64,000 bases of DNA from Tropicimonas isoalkanivorans (GTDB lineage Bacteria > Pseudomonadota > Alphaproteobacteria > Rhodobacterales > Rhodobacteraceae), in contig NZ_FOLG01000017.1 of assembly GCF_900112335.1 (NCBI RefSeq), forward strand, positions 1 to 64,000, read 5' to 3'. Positions 17,383-25,747 of this stretch are shown piece by piece. The translations under genes and the position numbers were made by a program. The notes under the pieces were generated by a model that saw only the letters and a list, made by a program, of their open reading frames with translations, was not told the origin of the DNA and did not search any database. How positions within the stretch are numbered: the first letter of the stretch is position 1; each line of letters opens with the position of its first letter.

Positions 17383-17961
17383 TCAAAGCGAATCCTTCAT
17401 CGGCAGAAGCCTCGCCGCGAGCATCGGAAGTCCCTTCTGTCGCAGGTTCATCAGGTACTCGGTGGCACCGGGTTGAGAGCGTAGCCCGCGACGATGCTCG
17501 CGCAGAACCGAAAAGGCCTTGTATTGAAAGTGATCGAAGGTACCCGACAGGAAATGGTCGGCGGTCCCTCGCTCCAAGTCGAAGGGCTCCAGGCACTCCG
17601 GTGGGAAATCCCTGACGTTGTCAGTGACGATATATTGCGCCTTGCACGCAATCGCCGCCGCCACGACGTGGTTGTCGTCGGGATCATTGGGGAGGTCCAC
17701 AATCGGGATGAACTTCTCGTGGCCGCCCACCCAGCAGTCTTCGAAATGTTCGCGCATTAGGGCGTCGGTGCGATCCAGCTTAGCAACGTTGTCCGGAAAG
17801 CGCTCCCTGGCGCGGACGAGCCATTCCTGCTGGATCTTCTCCGTCCAGCGTGCCCGGTATAGGTCGGCCTCATGGAAGCGTAACAGGATGTCGCGCTTCA
17901 TGTTGGGAAAGAGCACGCTGGCGTCGAGGACAGCGGTAAAGCGATTGGTCGCGGAGATCAC
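17383..17961 (-). CDS. PIN-domain toxin
   Basis: A 192-residue RNase-like toxin of the PIN (VapC-like) class. Acidic residues of the active site are visible: D13 (TAVLDASVL), E46 (IQQEW), D95/D96 (LPNDPDDNHVVAAAI) and D114 (YIVTDN). The C-terminal third extends beyond the minimal PIN fold, as in larger PIN proteins paired with DNA-binding antitoxins. The start overlaps the end of the upstream HTH gene by 4 bp, the arrangement of a toxin-antitoxin operon. Confidence 0.85.
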   Translation of the reverse strand: MISATNRFTAVLDASVLFPNMKRDILLRFHEADLYRARWTEKIQQEWLVRARERFPDNVAKLDRTDALMREHFEDCWVGGHEKFIPIVDLPNDPDDNHVVAAAIACKAQYIVTDNVRDFPPECLEPFDLERGTADHFLSGTFDHFQYKAFSVLREHRRGLRSQPGATEYLMNLRQKGLPMLAARLLPMKDSL

Positions 17962-18398
17962 TGGTCGTCGAGATCCTCTGCAATCGCCTGCATCTCGGAA
18001 AGCGCAGATTTGCGCCCCTCAGACCTGCGCGCCTTGTAGTCCAGGACATCTCGGAGTGACAGGCGGCGATGGGTACCGACCATCACATGATCCAGCTCTT
18101 TTCGATCGATAAGCTTGACGAGGAAAGGCCGCGAGACGTTGAGCAGGTCTGCAGCTTCCTGCGTGGTCAACCGCCGGGACAATGGCACCAAAGTGAGTGT
18201 ATCGCCCCGCGCAACGACGCTGAGAACGTCGGTGAGCAGATCTACCAGCGATCCGGACAGGACCGCATCGCCGATGGCAAGCGCTCCGTCTGTCGCGCGC
18301 TGGTTTTCGATCGCTGTCAGGGCTTCCGCGGCGCTGTCTATCTCTTCGGGCGTGGGAAGCCGATCGCCGAAATCGACGACGTTGGCGGCGGCGTTCAT
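17958..18398 (-). CDS. excisionase-type HTH antitoxin for the PIN toxin
   Basis: A 146-residue protein. The C-terminal half is a MerR/Xis-like DNA-binding domain (LTTQEAADLLNVSRPFLVKL then RRLSLRDVLDYKAR), the N-terminal half a helical region (PTPEEIDSAAEALTAIE). Proteins of this architecture commonly precede PIN toxins and act as antitoxin and autorepressor. Gene overlap with the toxin supports the pairing. Confidence 0.8.
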   Translation of the reverse strand: MNAAANVVDFGDRLPTPEEIDSAAEALTAIENQRATDGALAIGDAVLSGSLVDLLTDVLSVVARGDTLTLVPLSRRLTTQEAADLLNVSRPFLVKLIDRKELDHVMVGTHRRLSLRDVLDYKARRSEGRKSALSEMQAIAEDLDDQ

Positions 18399-18720
18399 GC
18401 TGTGCTCCTGGGTTGGGGTGCGCGCTGGTTTGTCCCGCGATTTGACATCAATATGGACGTTCGCGGCGGAATTTCAATCGAAATAACCGAATCATTCGAA
18501 ATATTCGCAGCAGTCCCAGTACTGCGGCATTGCCGGCACAACTGTCCGTCGGCCGCTCAGGGAGCCTCCGAAGCCAACGTGCGAACGTTGTCTCGGCCTG
18601 CGCTTTGCGTGCACACCGCGCAGCCGCGTCATCGGAACTGCCGACAGCTCGACCGCCAGCCATGTGTTGTCACGATGGGCGGATGCCTGAAGCTCCGACC
18701 ACCGTTGCCATCCAGATAAG
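18399..18720. other. intergenic, promoter region only
   Basis: This 322-bp gap separates the HTH-PIN operon from the AbiE toxin gene. The left half holds the predicted promoter and CGAAAT repeats. The right half (18520-18720) contains no supported gene, hairpin or family remnant. Confidence 0.5.
18450..18477 (-). promoter_or_regulatory. predicted promoter of the HTH-PIN toxin-antitoxin operon
   Basis: Read on the minus strand: TTGAAA (18477-18472), a 16-bp spacer, CATATT (18455-18450), 52 bp before the antitoxin ATG. An A/T-rich patch with repeated CGAAAT/ATTCG words (18478-18508) lies just upstream and may be the operator. Confidence 0.35.
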
Positions 18721-19635
18721 CTAGAAAAGCTCCTCTAGCGCTTTGCGCTGCGCCGCATGCTTTGCGCCATTTTCACTGATCAATTTTTTCAGGTTGATCA
18801 ATTTCCACTTCACCGCGGGCAGCCGGGACGCCTGGGGGCGGGCAATGGCGTCAAATTCGGGCGTGCCGTCATGAAGGCTTAGCAGGAACCGCTTGGTATC
18901 CTCGTCAAGACGGGACTGGATGTCCGCAATCAATCGCTCACGGGTTTCCAGAAGCTCATCCAGAGCGACGACCGTTTTGGTCATGCCCTCGAATTCTCGC
19001 GCAAAAGGACGGTCGAGATCGATCAGGTTCGGGTTCAAGAGCTCATGCGCAGGCCGGGGTGAACTTGCGACATAGACCAGAAAGGTGCGGAAGAGATCGT
19101 TCGTCAGACCTTCATTTTCGTAGAGCAATTTGACGTCGTAAAGATCGCGCGGGTGCTGACGATCTACAGCTGCATGGAGTTTGCCACCGAACAGATCCTC
19201 GAAGGCGACGATCTGCATTTCCGCGTATCCGAACTCATCCTCAACGGCTTCGGATACAGCACGGGTGTCCGGGTCGTGGACGACCCCGCGTGTGACCGGG
19301 GAGGTTTCGACCTTGATCTCGACTCCCTTGTTGCGCACCAGCAGTCGGGTGGCGCCGCCACCGCCGCCTCTGATCCGTTGTGTCCTGGCGCCCGGAACGC
19401 CACCTTCGACCGCGGCGGCGATACGATCCATCGCCTCGTTGATCTCGGCAAGGCTCTGGGCGCGCTCCTTGATAGGCAGGTAGGTTAGGTCAATGTCCAC
19501 CGACAGCCGAGGCAGATCACGGTAGAACAGGTTGATGGCCGTGCCGCCTTTGAGCGCAAAGATGGGCTCGTTTGCGACATGCGGGAGTATGCTTACAAGG
19601 AGCGCTACCTGAGATTGATAAGTTTCACGCACCAT
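18721..19635 (-). CDS. abiEii: AbiEii/AbiGii nucleotidyltransferase toxin
   Basis: A 304-residue toxin from the ATG at 19635. The nucleotidyltransferase signature is clear: FALKGGTAINLFYRDLPR (GGT at 30-32) with the metal-binding D47xD49 (SVDIDLTY), then EDLFGGKLHAAVDRQHPRDL, the conserved motif of the AbiEii/AbiGii family. Known members modify tRNA or block growth when the AbiEi partner fails. It overlaps the AbiEi gene by 11 bp, giving the normal order antitoxin then toxin. The longer open frame to 19794 runs inside abiEi and is not used. Confidence 0.92.
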   Translation of the reverse strand: MVRETYQSQVALLVSILPHVANEPIFALKGGTAINLFYRDLPRLSVDIDLTYLPIKERAQSLAEINEAMDRIAAAVEGGVPGARTQRIRGGGGGATRLLVRNKGVEIKVETSPVTRGVVHDPDTRAVSEAVEDEFGYAEMQIVAFEDLFGGKLHAAVDRQHPRDLYDVKLLYENEGLTNDLFRTFLVYVASSPRPAHELLNPNLIDLDRPFAREFEGMTKTVVALDELLETRERLIADIQSRLDEDTKRFLLSLHDGTPEFDAIARPQASRLPAVKWKLINLKKLISENGAKHAAQRKALEELF

Positions 19636-20446
19636 CGCCGGTCTCCGCTCGCACAAAATCTTCCGGCACCATGATGCGGTAGCGAGGGTGTATCTTGCCG
19701 CCCGTGACCAGTGCGCGGTCGCCGCGACCGAGGTTGAAGTCTTCGGGATCAAGGCGCTTGCGCCAGGGGTGATTTTGGCGGTCGGCAAAAACAAAGAACA
19801 GGCGCCTGACCTTGATCTTCCTACAGCTGTGCAGCAATGCCGAGAGCATGCGTGGGCGCAAGGTCGTCAGGCTTTCAAACACCATGTCAAGGTTATGAAA
19901 GCTCTCATGGTCGGGAAGTTCGTCCATGACTTCCATGACCGCGCGCTCCGGGGCAGACATCTTCAGTTCCCAGTCCCATGGGAGGGTAGAGCTGGCATCG
20001 GTCTCGTCTTTTTTCAGGCCGAGTGACGGATCGGCAAACAACGTCGTCCTGCGGGTCTCTATCGGTGCGTTGAGCGGGAGCCTGGTAAGCCAGTTTGGTA
20101 TGGCGTCGCCATAGATCCAGACAGGCGCGTTGCTGCCCAGGCGCAGATAGTGATCATAACCTTGCTGAGCCAGTGCGGTCGAGCCGCCGACATGGGCATC
20201 GTTACGCATGATATGCTGGAGCGAGAGCAGGCATGTCTTCCAGTCGAACACGCTCGACATTCCTGTGGCTGGTGATGGACGACGGTATACGCCGTGGAGG
20301 ACGCGCTCCAGCCAGCCGGTCTCAACGTATTTCCGGGCAAGGAAACGGCTCACGCCCTGGCGTTCGAGCCACGCCGTATCAACCATGAACCCTGGGGGTA
20401 TGGCGTCCAGTGTGCTCTTCAGCTTTTGTTCCCTGCGTGCACTCAT
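19625..20446 (-). CDS. abiEi: AbiEi antitoxin and autorepressor
   Basis: A 273-residue partner of the AbiEii toxin (type IV toxin-antitoxin). The N-terminal winged-helix part (MVDTAWLERQGVSRFLARKY, then GWLERVLHGVYRRP) and the domain beginning LQHIMRNDAHVGGSTALAQQ match the AbiEi family that represses its own promoter. The start is set at the ATG at 20446; an in-frame TTG 9 bp upstream is possible. The inverted TTTGTG/CACAAA repeat upstream is a likely binding site. Confidence 0.88.
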   Translation of the reverse strand: MSARREQKLKSTLDAIPPGFMVDTAWLERQGVSRFLARKYVETGWLERVLHGVYRRPSPATGMSSVFDWKTCLLSLQHIMRNDAHVGGSTALAQQGYDHYLRLGSNAPVWIYGDAIPNWLTRLPLNAPIETRRTTLFADPSLGLKKDETDASSTLPWDWELKMSAPERAVMEVMDELPDHESFHNLDMVFESLTTLRPRMLSALLHSCRKIKVRRLFFVFADRQNHPWRKRLDPEDFNLGRGDRALVTGGKIHPRYRIMVPEDFVRAETGDGA

Positions 20447-20506
20447 AGGACACAAATTAGTATGTTTTCAAAGAACTCGCCAGTGATCTCTTTGTACTGT
20501 GCAAGT

Positions 20507-20529
20507 TTTGTGTACCCAAAGGGCACAAA
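20507..20529. promoter_or_regulatory. inverted repeat upstream of abiEi, operator candidate
   Basis: TTTGTG (20507-20512) and CACAAA (20524-20529) with inner CCC and GGG form an imperfect palindrome about 60 bp before the abiEi start. A further CACAAAT word occurs at 20451-20457 next to the start codon. AbiEi proteins are known to bind inverted repeats in their own promoter, so this is the expected place and form. Confidence 0.5.
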
Positions 20530-20784
20530 TCAGGTAATTTAGAAAGAATGCAACCGCCGCCAAGACCGGCCAAGGTGATCTCCCGCGCCAGACTGCCTCG
20601 AGCCACTCCATCGACATCGTTGGCCATCACCCAGTTGGAAAGAACCACGGCCTCTCACCCTATATGCCGAATGAGCTAATGGGATGAACCGCTCAGAAAT
20701 CGTATGATCCATGGTCACGGAAGAATTCTTCCAGGTCTTGGATTGCCACATAGCCTCTGACCACGAACCGGCCTCACGGAAAGT
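20530..20784. other. intergenic between abiEi and virD4, no supported gene
   Basis: After the abiEi operator no coding signature is seen up to the virD4 stop. Short minus-strand frames (near 20539-20751) give Gly/Arg-rich peptides with no family match, perhaps decayed coding sequence. No strong hairpin with a T-tract was found. Confidence 0.4.
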
Positions 20785-22758
20785 TCAGCGAACGATTTCC
20801 TTCTTCCTTCCCCTCTCCTGCTCAATGCTCTCTGCCGTGATCCCGCCCAGATCGATCCTCGGCGAATTCCCCTGCCCTTTCCGCCGGCGCGGTGGCTTTG
20901 ACGTGACCTCGTCCACCGCATCGCCGCCCCCGCCTCGGCCAACCTCCACCTGCCGTTGCTCGACCTTCTCCTCGAACCTGGACAGCCGCTCGGTCAGTTT
21001 GACAATCGCCTCAAGCGTCGCCGCGGACTCCTCCGCTGCACCGGCTTCACCGGCTGCGCTGGCCTTCACCTGACGCTCACCGGCGTCGACCCGATCCCGC
21101 AACTCGCGGATCTGGATCTCTTCCCGCGACAGCGCCGGAAGATCCTGCCCATCCTGGGATTCGAACAACCCTTTCAGCATCCGGTCAAAGCGATAGTTGA
21201 TCGCCTTCGCGCGGATGGGGTGATCGCCATCGACCACAAGGATGATGTCCTCGCGATCCAGCCGCCGTGCCTCGTCGGGCGGGAGAAGCGGCACCTCTTC
21301 GGACCGTTCGGAAACCGTCACCCGCTGAAGATGCCCCGACTGCCGAGATTTCGACACCACCCGCTTCGTGGTCATGCCGCAGGCTTCGGAAACACTCTCG
21401 ACCGTCATCTCCTCCGAAGGTGTCATGTAGGCCTTGATCCCGGCGCCGCCCTCGAGGCTCAGACGCTCGTTGCGGCCGTAGATCTCGTCGAGCTTCGGGA
21501 TGGTCTGGGTGATGATCGCGAGCTGGCCGCCATAGCTGCGGAGCGTGGTGATCGACTCCGTCACGATCGGCATCTTGCCGAGCTTGTGGAATTCGTCGAG
21601 CACGATCATCACCGGCCAGGGCTCATCCGCGCCCGGCTCGTGATGTTCAAGCGAGGCGATCAGGTCCGAGAAGAACAGCCGGATCAACCCGGCCATCGGC
21701 TTGATGTCCTGCGGCGGGATCGTGAGATAGATCGAATGCGGCACCTTCCGGATCTCCGCGAAGGAAAAATCCGTCTCCGAGGTCAGCCGGTCGGTATGAT
21801 GGTTCTCCCAGGGGTCCAGCCCCGACGTGTTCAGGAGCGAGATATACCCCGACAGCGTCCGCTCGGTGACCTTCGAAAGCGCCTCCCACTGCAGTTGCAC
21901 CTGCGGATTGCGGGTCTCCAGCGCATGGGCTGCAAAGGACTCCGCATAGTCCGACCCCCCGCCATTCACGATCCGGTAGACCTCGCCGAGCGTCGGGATC
22001 CTGCGTTCGAAGGCCAGCATGCCGGCGGCAACGAAAGCCTTGATACCACCGCGCAGAAGGCTCTCGTTGCCGGGGTTCTCGGTCTGCAGGAAGAGCGATG
22101 CGAGCTTGTTCAGCTCGAACATCTGCTGATCGGGATCCTTAAGCCCGTAGATCCGGAGGAGCGGGTTGTACCGATGCGAGGGTCCGGTGAAATCCGTCGG
22201 CGCAAACCGGAATACCCGGTCGCCCAGCGACGCCCGCCGGCGCGATGTCTTCTCGAAATTCTCCCCCTTTACATCGAGCGTTACGGTCGAACCCTTGTAG
22301 GTCAGCAGGTTCGGGATCACGAAACCCACCCCCTTGCCGCGGCCGGTGGGCGCCACGATCATGCAATGCGGATGCTTGCGCGAACAGATGAACCGACCTA
22401 GGCGCGCTGACGGGCGCGAGGTCCGGGCGAGCAGGAAGCCCCTGCCCGGCTCCTGGAAGAATTGCCCGCGCCGGAGTTCGGCATGGGTCTGCCAGTGGGT
22501 GACCCCGTAGAGCGAAAGCCGCTCCGTGATGAAATAGCCCCCCAGGAACATCGCTCCGAGCGTTCCGCCACCGAGAATGAGTGCCGTCTGCTGTGCCAGA
22601 TCGGGATCGACCCGCATCAGGCCGGGGAAGCCGGTGAGGATCGCGAGGTAGTCGACATCGATCCCCAGCCGGAACCCGAGCCAGGCCGTGGCCAGCACAT
22701 AGCCGATGGCCGCTCCGCAGATGGCGAAGAGCGCATAGCCGCCAAGAATACGTGGCAT
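20785..22758 (-). CDS. virD4: VirD4/TraG type IV coupling protein
   Basis: A 657-residue inner-membrane ATPase that recruits the relaxosome to the channel. Two N-terminal membrane helices (about 5-30 and 58-76), then Walker A APTGRGKG (136-143), GSTVTLDVKGENFEKTSRRR, and Walker B-like VMIVLDEFHKLGKMP near residue 395, with the YGGQLAIITQTIPKLDEIYG stretch of the family. The C-terminal 120 residues are a charged, low-complexity tail (VEQRQVEVGRGGGGDAVDEV), plausibly for substrate docking. It starts 9 bp after virD2. Confidence 0.95.
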   Translation of the reverse strand: MPRILGGYALFAICGAAIGYVLATAWLGFRLGIDVDYLAILTGFPGLMRVDPDLAQQTALILGGGTLGAMFLGGYFITERLSLYGVTHWQTHAELRRGQFFQEPGRGFLLARTSRPSARLGRFICSRKHPHCMIVAPTGRGKGVGFVIPNLLTYKGSTVTLDVKGENFEKTSRRRASLGDRVFRFAPTDFTGPSHRYNPLLRIYGLKDPDQQMFELNKLASLFLQTENPGNESLLRGGIKAFVAAGMLAFERRIPTLGEVYRIVNGGGSDYAESFAAHALETRNPQVQLQWEALSKVTERTLSGYISLLNTSGLDPWENHHTDRLTSETDFSFAEIRKVPHSIYLTIPPQDIKPMAGLIRLFFSDLIASLEHHEPGADEPWPVMIVLDEFHKLGKMPIVTESITTLRSYGGQLAIITQTIPKLDEIYGRNERLSLEGGAGIKAYMTPSEEMTVESVSEACGMTTKRVVSKSRQSGHLQRVTVSERSEEVPLLPPDEARRLDREDIILVVDGDHPIRAKAINYRFDRMLKGLFESQDGQDLPALSREEIQIRELRDRVDAGERQVKASAAGEAGAAEESAATLEAIVKLTERLSRFEEKVEQRQVEVGRGGGGDAVDEVTSKPPRRRKGQGNSPRIDLGGITAESIEQERGRKKEIVR

Positions 22759-22767
22759 CGTCCGTCC

Positions 22768-24603
22768 CTACTCGTGATCGATGCCAGAGGACCCGTGGCC
22801 CGGCCTACGCTGCGCGACCAGGCGCTCGGCCGCCTCGCGGCGGAGATCGGCGGCAGCCTGTGCGTCGATCGAATGGCCGCGCTCGCGATCCTCCTCGACC
22901 AGGATCGAGGCAAGCGCGCTCTGCGCCGCGGGAGAGGCCGTGATCCCGGACAGCACATCCGAACGCCCCGCGCGCAGCTGTTGAAGCACCTCGCCGTCGA
23001 GTGTCTCCCGCAGGGCGTCGGCGATGGCCGAACGCTCGCCCGGGTCCGCAACTGTCGCCCCCCGCTCGGCGGCCTCGACCCCGCGCCGGATCGCCTCCGG
23101 CATCGCCGGCCTTTCGACCAGCTCTCCACCGGCTTCCGACAACTCCAGATCATGCGCAAAGGCACCGACTTCCTGCAGGTCCTGGCGTATCTCGGCGTAG
23201 AGATCCTCCAGGCTGGCGCGGGCCTCCTGGAATTCCTCCGATGCCGTCAGGTCCAGACCGCGCGCCGCGGCATGGTTTTGCAGATCGTCGAGCATCCACT
23301 GCCGCTCGAGATATTGCCGTTCGTTGCCGGCCTCGACCCGCGCCAGCACGGTCTTCGGATCGATACCGGATTCCGCCAGGGTCTCGCCGAGCTGCGAGAC
23401 CGTGCGTTCATCTCCCAGGCGATCGGGGTCGGAGACGAGGACGGCGTTGTAGGGGCTTGCGTCTCCCGGCGGGGTTTCAAGGCTTTCATTGCCCGGAGCC
23501 GCCCGATTGAGGCTGGCCAGATCGGCCAGGAGATCGGCCTGCTCCTTCTCCAGATCGGCACGCTCAGACGCTGGCAGGGCATCCAGTTTCTCGCCAATCC
23601 TGCCGAACCGGTCTTCAAGTTCCGCAAGCACAGTGTCGAAGCCTTCCGCTTCCGACAGGGTCTCGGCATCCGCCATAAACGCATCTCCTCTGGGCAGGGG
23701 CCCGTATTCATTCAAAACGGCATTGGCGCGGGACAGCACGTCCGCGACCCGATGCAGGTCTTGCCTCTCGGCAAGAACGCCCAGTGCGCCATAGAGCGAA
23801 GCGGCGTTGTCCACCTGGGATTTCGCGAAGTCCAGATCGGACCCGACACGAACCCGGTCCTTCGGTGCGCGGTGTTGCTCTCGTGCCTTGTAGACCTCCC
23901 GCGTGGTCGGCGGCCGATGCACCAGCCCCCGCTCGAACCGGTTGCTCGCCGTCATCTCGACGCCATGGCGCTCGCCATGGGCCACCATTGCATCGCGGAT
24001 CGACTGGTAGCTCACCGCACTTCCATAGCGCAGCGTGAAGAGTTTCCCGTCGCTGCCGCGGCGATTGAGGATGATATGCGCATGCGGATGATCGCGGTCC
24101 GTATGCACCCCGGCGATGTACTTGTACCGGACGTCACCCGAGCTGAACATCTCGTTGCAGACGGCCGCGGTGATGTCCCGCACCTTCCCGGCCGGCGTCC
24201 CGATCGGATAGCTCAGCAGCATGTGGCTGGAATAGCCGACCTTCGTCCGCCCCCACCAATCCTGCTCCCAGTTGCGCGCAATGCGATCGATGTCGCCCGC
24301 CTCCAGCCCCTCCTTCCCGGCATGCAACCCCGTCGGGTCGACCAGCGCCACCGACTTGCTGAACACGTAATCGAGCTGGCCTTTCAGTCCCTTTGCATCG
24401 ACACAGCCGCCGGATTTGATCAGCTTGAACACCGCCGCGGGCCGGCCCGACGCCGCCCGCGCCATCGTGCCCATCCGGCTGCGGGACGCCTCCCGCCCGG
24501 CCGATCCGGACGGCCGGCGCCGATCCCGCGGCGCCCCGACAGCCCGGGGCATCCGTTCGAAGAGCCGTCCCATCACCGCGTCGACAGCCGTCCGGTCAAC
24601 CAT
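22768..24603 (-). CDS. virD2: VirD2-type relaxase
   Basis: A 611-residue nicking enzyme of the TraI(RP4)/VirD2 group. The likely catalytic Tyr is Y79 (LKGQLDYVFSKS), and the metal-binding histidine motif is H167-x-D169-x-x-H172-x-H174-x-H176 (GVHTDRDHPHAHIILN). About 55 basic residues precede the relaxase fold. The C-terminal half is a long helical, charged region without a recognised domain, probably for VirD4 recognition. It begins at the ATG overlapping the stop of the MobC/VirD1-like gene by 8 bp; a longer frame upstream lies in that gene. Confidence 0.92.
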   Translation of the reverse strand: MVDRTAVDAVMGRLFERMPRAVGAPRDRRRPSGSAGREASRSRMGTMARAASGRPAAVFKLIKSGGCVDAKGLKGQLDYVFSKSVALVDPTGLHAGKEGLEAGDIDRIARNWEQDWWGRTKVGYSSHMLLSYPIGTPAGKVRDITAAVCNEMFSSGDVRYKYIAGVHTDRDHPHAHIILNRRGSDGKLFTLRYGSAVSYQSIRDAMVAHGERHGVEMTASNRFERGLVHRPPTTREVYKAREQHRAPKDRVRVGSDLDFAKSQVDNAASLYGALGVLAERQDLHRVADVLSRANAVLNEYGPLPRGDAFMADAETLSEAEGFDTVLAELEDRFGRIGEKLDALPASERADLEKEQADLLADLASLNRAAPGNESLETPPGDASPYNAVLVSDPDRLGDERTVSQLGETLAESGIDPKTVLARVEAGNERQYLERQWMLDDLQNHAAARGLDLTASEEFQEARASLEDLYAEIRQDLQEVGAFAHDLELSEAGGELVERPAMPEAIRRGVEAAERGATVADPGERSAIADALRETLDGEVLQQLRAGRSDVLSGITASPAAQSALASILVEEDRERGHSIDAQAAADLRREAAERLVAQRRPGHGSSGIDHE

Positions 24604-25150
24604 CCGATGCCCCCTCTTCCACGGAAGCGACAATCGCCGCGGCCCGCACCTGCGAGTTCGAGATCAGATCCCGCAGCAGCCGCTTCAACGCGACCACCTC
24701 ATCCTCCAGCGCCAGGATCTGCTCGATCTGCGCCCGTGCCGGATCCGCCCGGCCAATCTTCCGGACCGACAGGCTCAGCGCCGCCGCCACCTGGTTGAGG
24801 TTCCCTCCCGCCCTGGCAAGCTCTGCCTGCATTGCGTCCAGCGCGGCCTCTGCCTCGGCATCGGGCTCGTAGAAGCCGACCGCCTGGCGCACCAGCGCCC
24901 GCAGATACGCCGACTGGCTCCCGTGCCGGCTCGCCTCGACCGCCCGCTCCAGCCCGGCCCGCTCTGCCTCCGACAGTCGAAACGCCACCGGATGTATTGC
25001 CCGTGAGGTCGTTCGCTGCCCCCGGAACTTCCCCACCGCCCGGTAGATCGTCGGCCGCGACACCCCGAAATGCGCCGCCGCCTCGGCAACGGATGTCCCG
25101 CCCAGCACCATGCGGGCCGCGGATTCCTTCTGCTTTGCCGTCAGTCGCAA
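24596..25150 (-). CDS. MobC/VirD1-like relaxosome accessory protein with N-terminal HTH
   Basis: A 184-residue protein. Residues 1-45 form a resolvase-like helix-turn-helix (ARMVLGGTSVAEAAAHFGVS, then RPTIYRAVGKF). Residues 55-145 show the MobC mobilisation-protein pattern (FRLSEAERAGLERAVEASRH, ARAGGNLNQVAAALSL). Such proteins bind oriT and help the relaxase nick, as VirD1 does for VirD2. The fusion of an HTH to a MobC domain may allow autoregulation from the adjacent promoter/oriT region. It is coupled to virD2. Confidence 0.8.
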   Translation of the reverse strand: MRLTAKQKESAARMVLGGTSVAEAAAHFGVSRPTIYRAVGKFRGQRTTSRAIHPVAFRLSEAERAGLERAVEASRHGSQSAYLRALVRQAVGFYEPDAEAEAALDAMQAELARAGGNLNQVAAALSLSVRKIGRADPARAQIEQILALEDEVVALKRLLRDLISNSQVRAAAIVASVEEGASDG

Positions 25151-25170
25151 GGCTTGAGCTCATTTGTAAC

Positions 25171-25192
25171 GTTTACGTTTACCATATCCTGC
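25171..25192 (+). other. predicted nic site, T-DNA border-like
   Basis: GTTTAC, seven bases, then ATATCCTG at 25184-25191 followed by C. The bottom strand of the nopaline T-DNA right border reads GTTTAC, eight bases, ATATCCTG then the nick; RP4 oriT uses ATCCTG then C. A nick is therefore predicted after G25191 on the plus strand. The site is 34 bp from the start of the MobC/VirD1-like gene. Confidence 0.72.
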
Positions 25193-25277
25193 AATCCTTA
25201 CGTCTTACGAGATTCCACTTTCCTAGTATGTACTCCCTGCACCGGCCAGCCAAAATCCGACCCCGCTGAAAACGGCA

Positions 25278-25317
25278 GGCGATTGCCGCAATCGCCGAAA
25301 ACCGACGGCGGCTCGGT
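25278..25317. repeat. two adjacent inverted repeats in oriT
   Basis: GGCGATTG and CAATCGCC are perfect complementary arms with a 3-nt centre (25278-25296). ACCGA and TCGGT (25301-25305, 25313-25317) follow after 4 bp. Such small palindromes near nic are typical binding sites for relaxosome proteins. Confidence 0.5.
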
Positions 25318-25488
25318 GGTGCTTCAAAGAACCCCTGCACCTGACACACGGCCCGCGCCCACGTGAATGCTGTCTCCCTCGTGCCGAACCGGTTTTCCTG
25401 ACGCGCCGCAACGCGACCGGGGTCCGGGGCATGAACCAAAGGGCGGTTGCGCCGGGGTTTGGCGAGGCGGAACCGGATGTCCCCGTTG

Positions 25489-25696
25489 GCACACTGGCCA
25501 AAACACGTGGCACGGCGGGCATAGTTTCTGGAAGGGAGCACATCGCCCCCAGCACTGTCCCTTTGGCACAGCGCACACTGCACAGGACGCATGGCACATG
25601 GCCCGGCGCACAGAGGACAGCGGGCGGAGCAACTCAGCCATCGAACAGCGCACGCAGCACACATCACGTTGACATCGCCTCACTGACCGGCGCACA
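25489..25696 (+). repeat. strand-biased GCACA repeat array
   Basis: The word GCACA occurs nine times on the plus strand in 208 bp (starting at 25489, 25538, 25566, 25573, 25580, 25594, 25608, 25657 and 25692). I saw no copy of the complementary word in the same stretch. Spacing of 7 bp between three copies (25566-25580) suggests iteration. The array ends about 50 bp before virC1. Confidence 0.6.
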
Positions 25697-25747
25697 TCGG
25701 CCCTCCGTGCGAAGCACGCCAGCAACCATCGAGTGGAGAGGCCGAAG

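Larger units (their letters stand above)
25151..25747. other. candidate oriT and divergent promoter region
   Basis: A 597-bp gap between the divergent virD and virC operons. It contains, left to right: tandem GTTTAC words with a T-border-like nick consensus (25171-25192), a perfect 8-bp inverted repeat (25278-25296), a 5-bp inverted repeat (25301-25317), and a dense one-strand array of GCACA words (25489-25696). Relaxase genes next to repeat-rich non-coding DNA are the usual setting of oriT. Short open frames here look non-coding. Confidence 0.75.

Noticed and set aside
20956-24798. Two long plus-strand frames (481 and 778 codons) opposite virD4 and virD2
   Set aside because: Same reason: composition-driven antisense frames over well-identified genes.
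25489-25696. CRISPR array
   Set aside because: The GCACA words are short and irregularly spaced with no long identical repeats or spacers.
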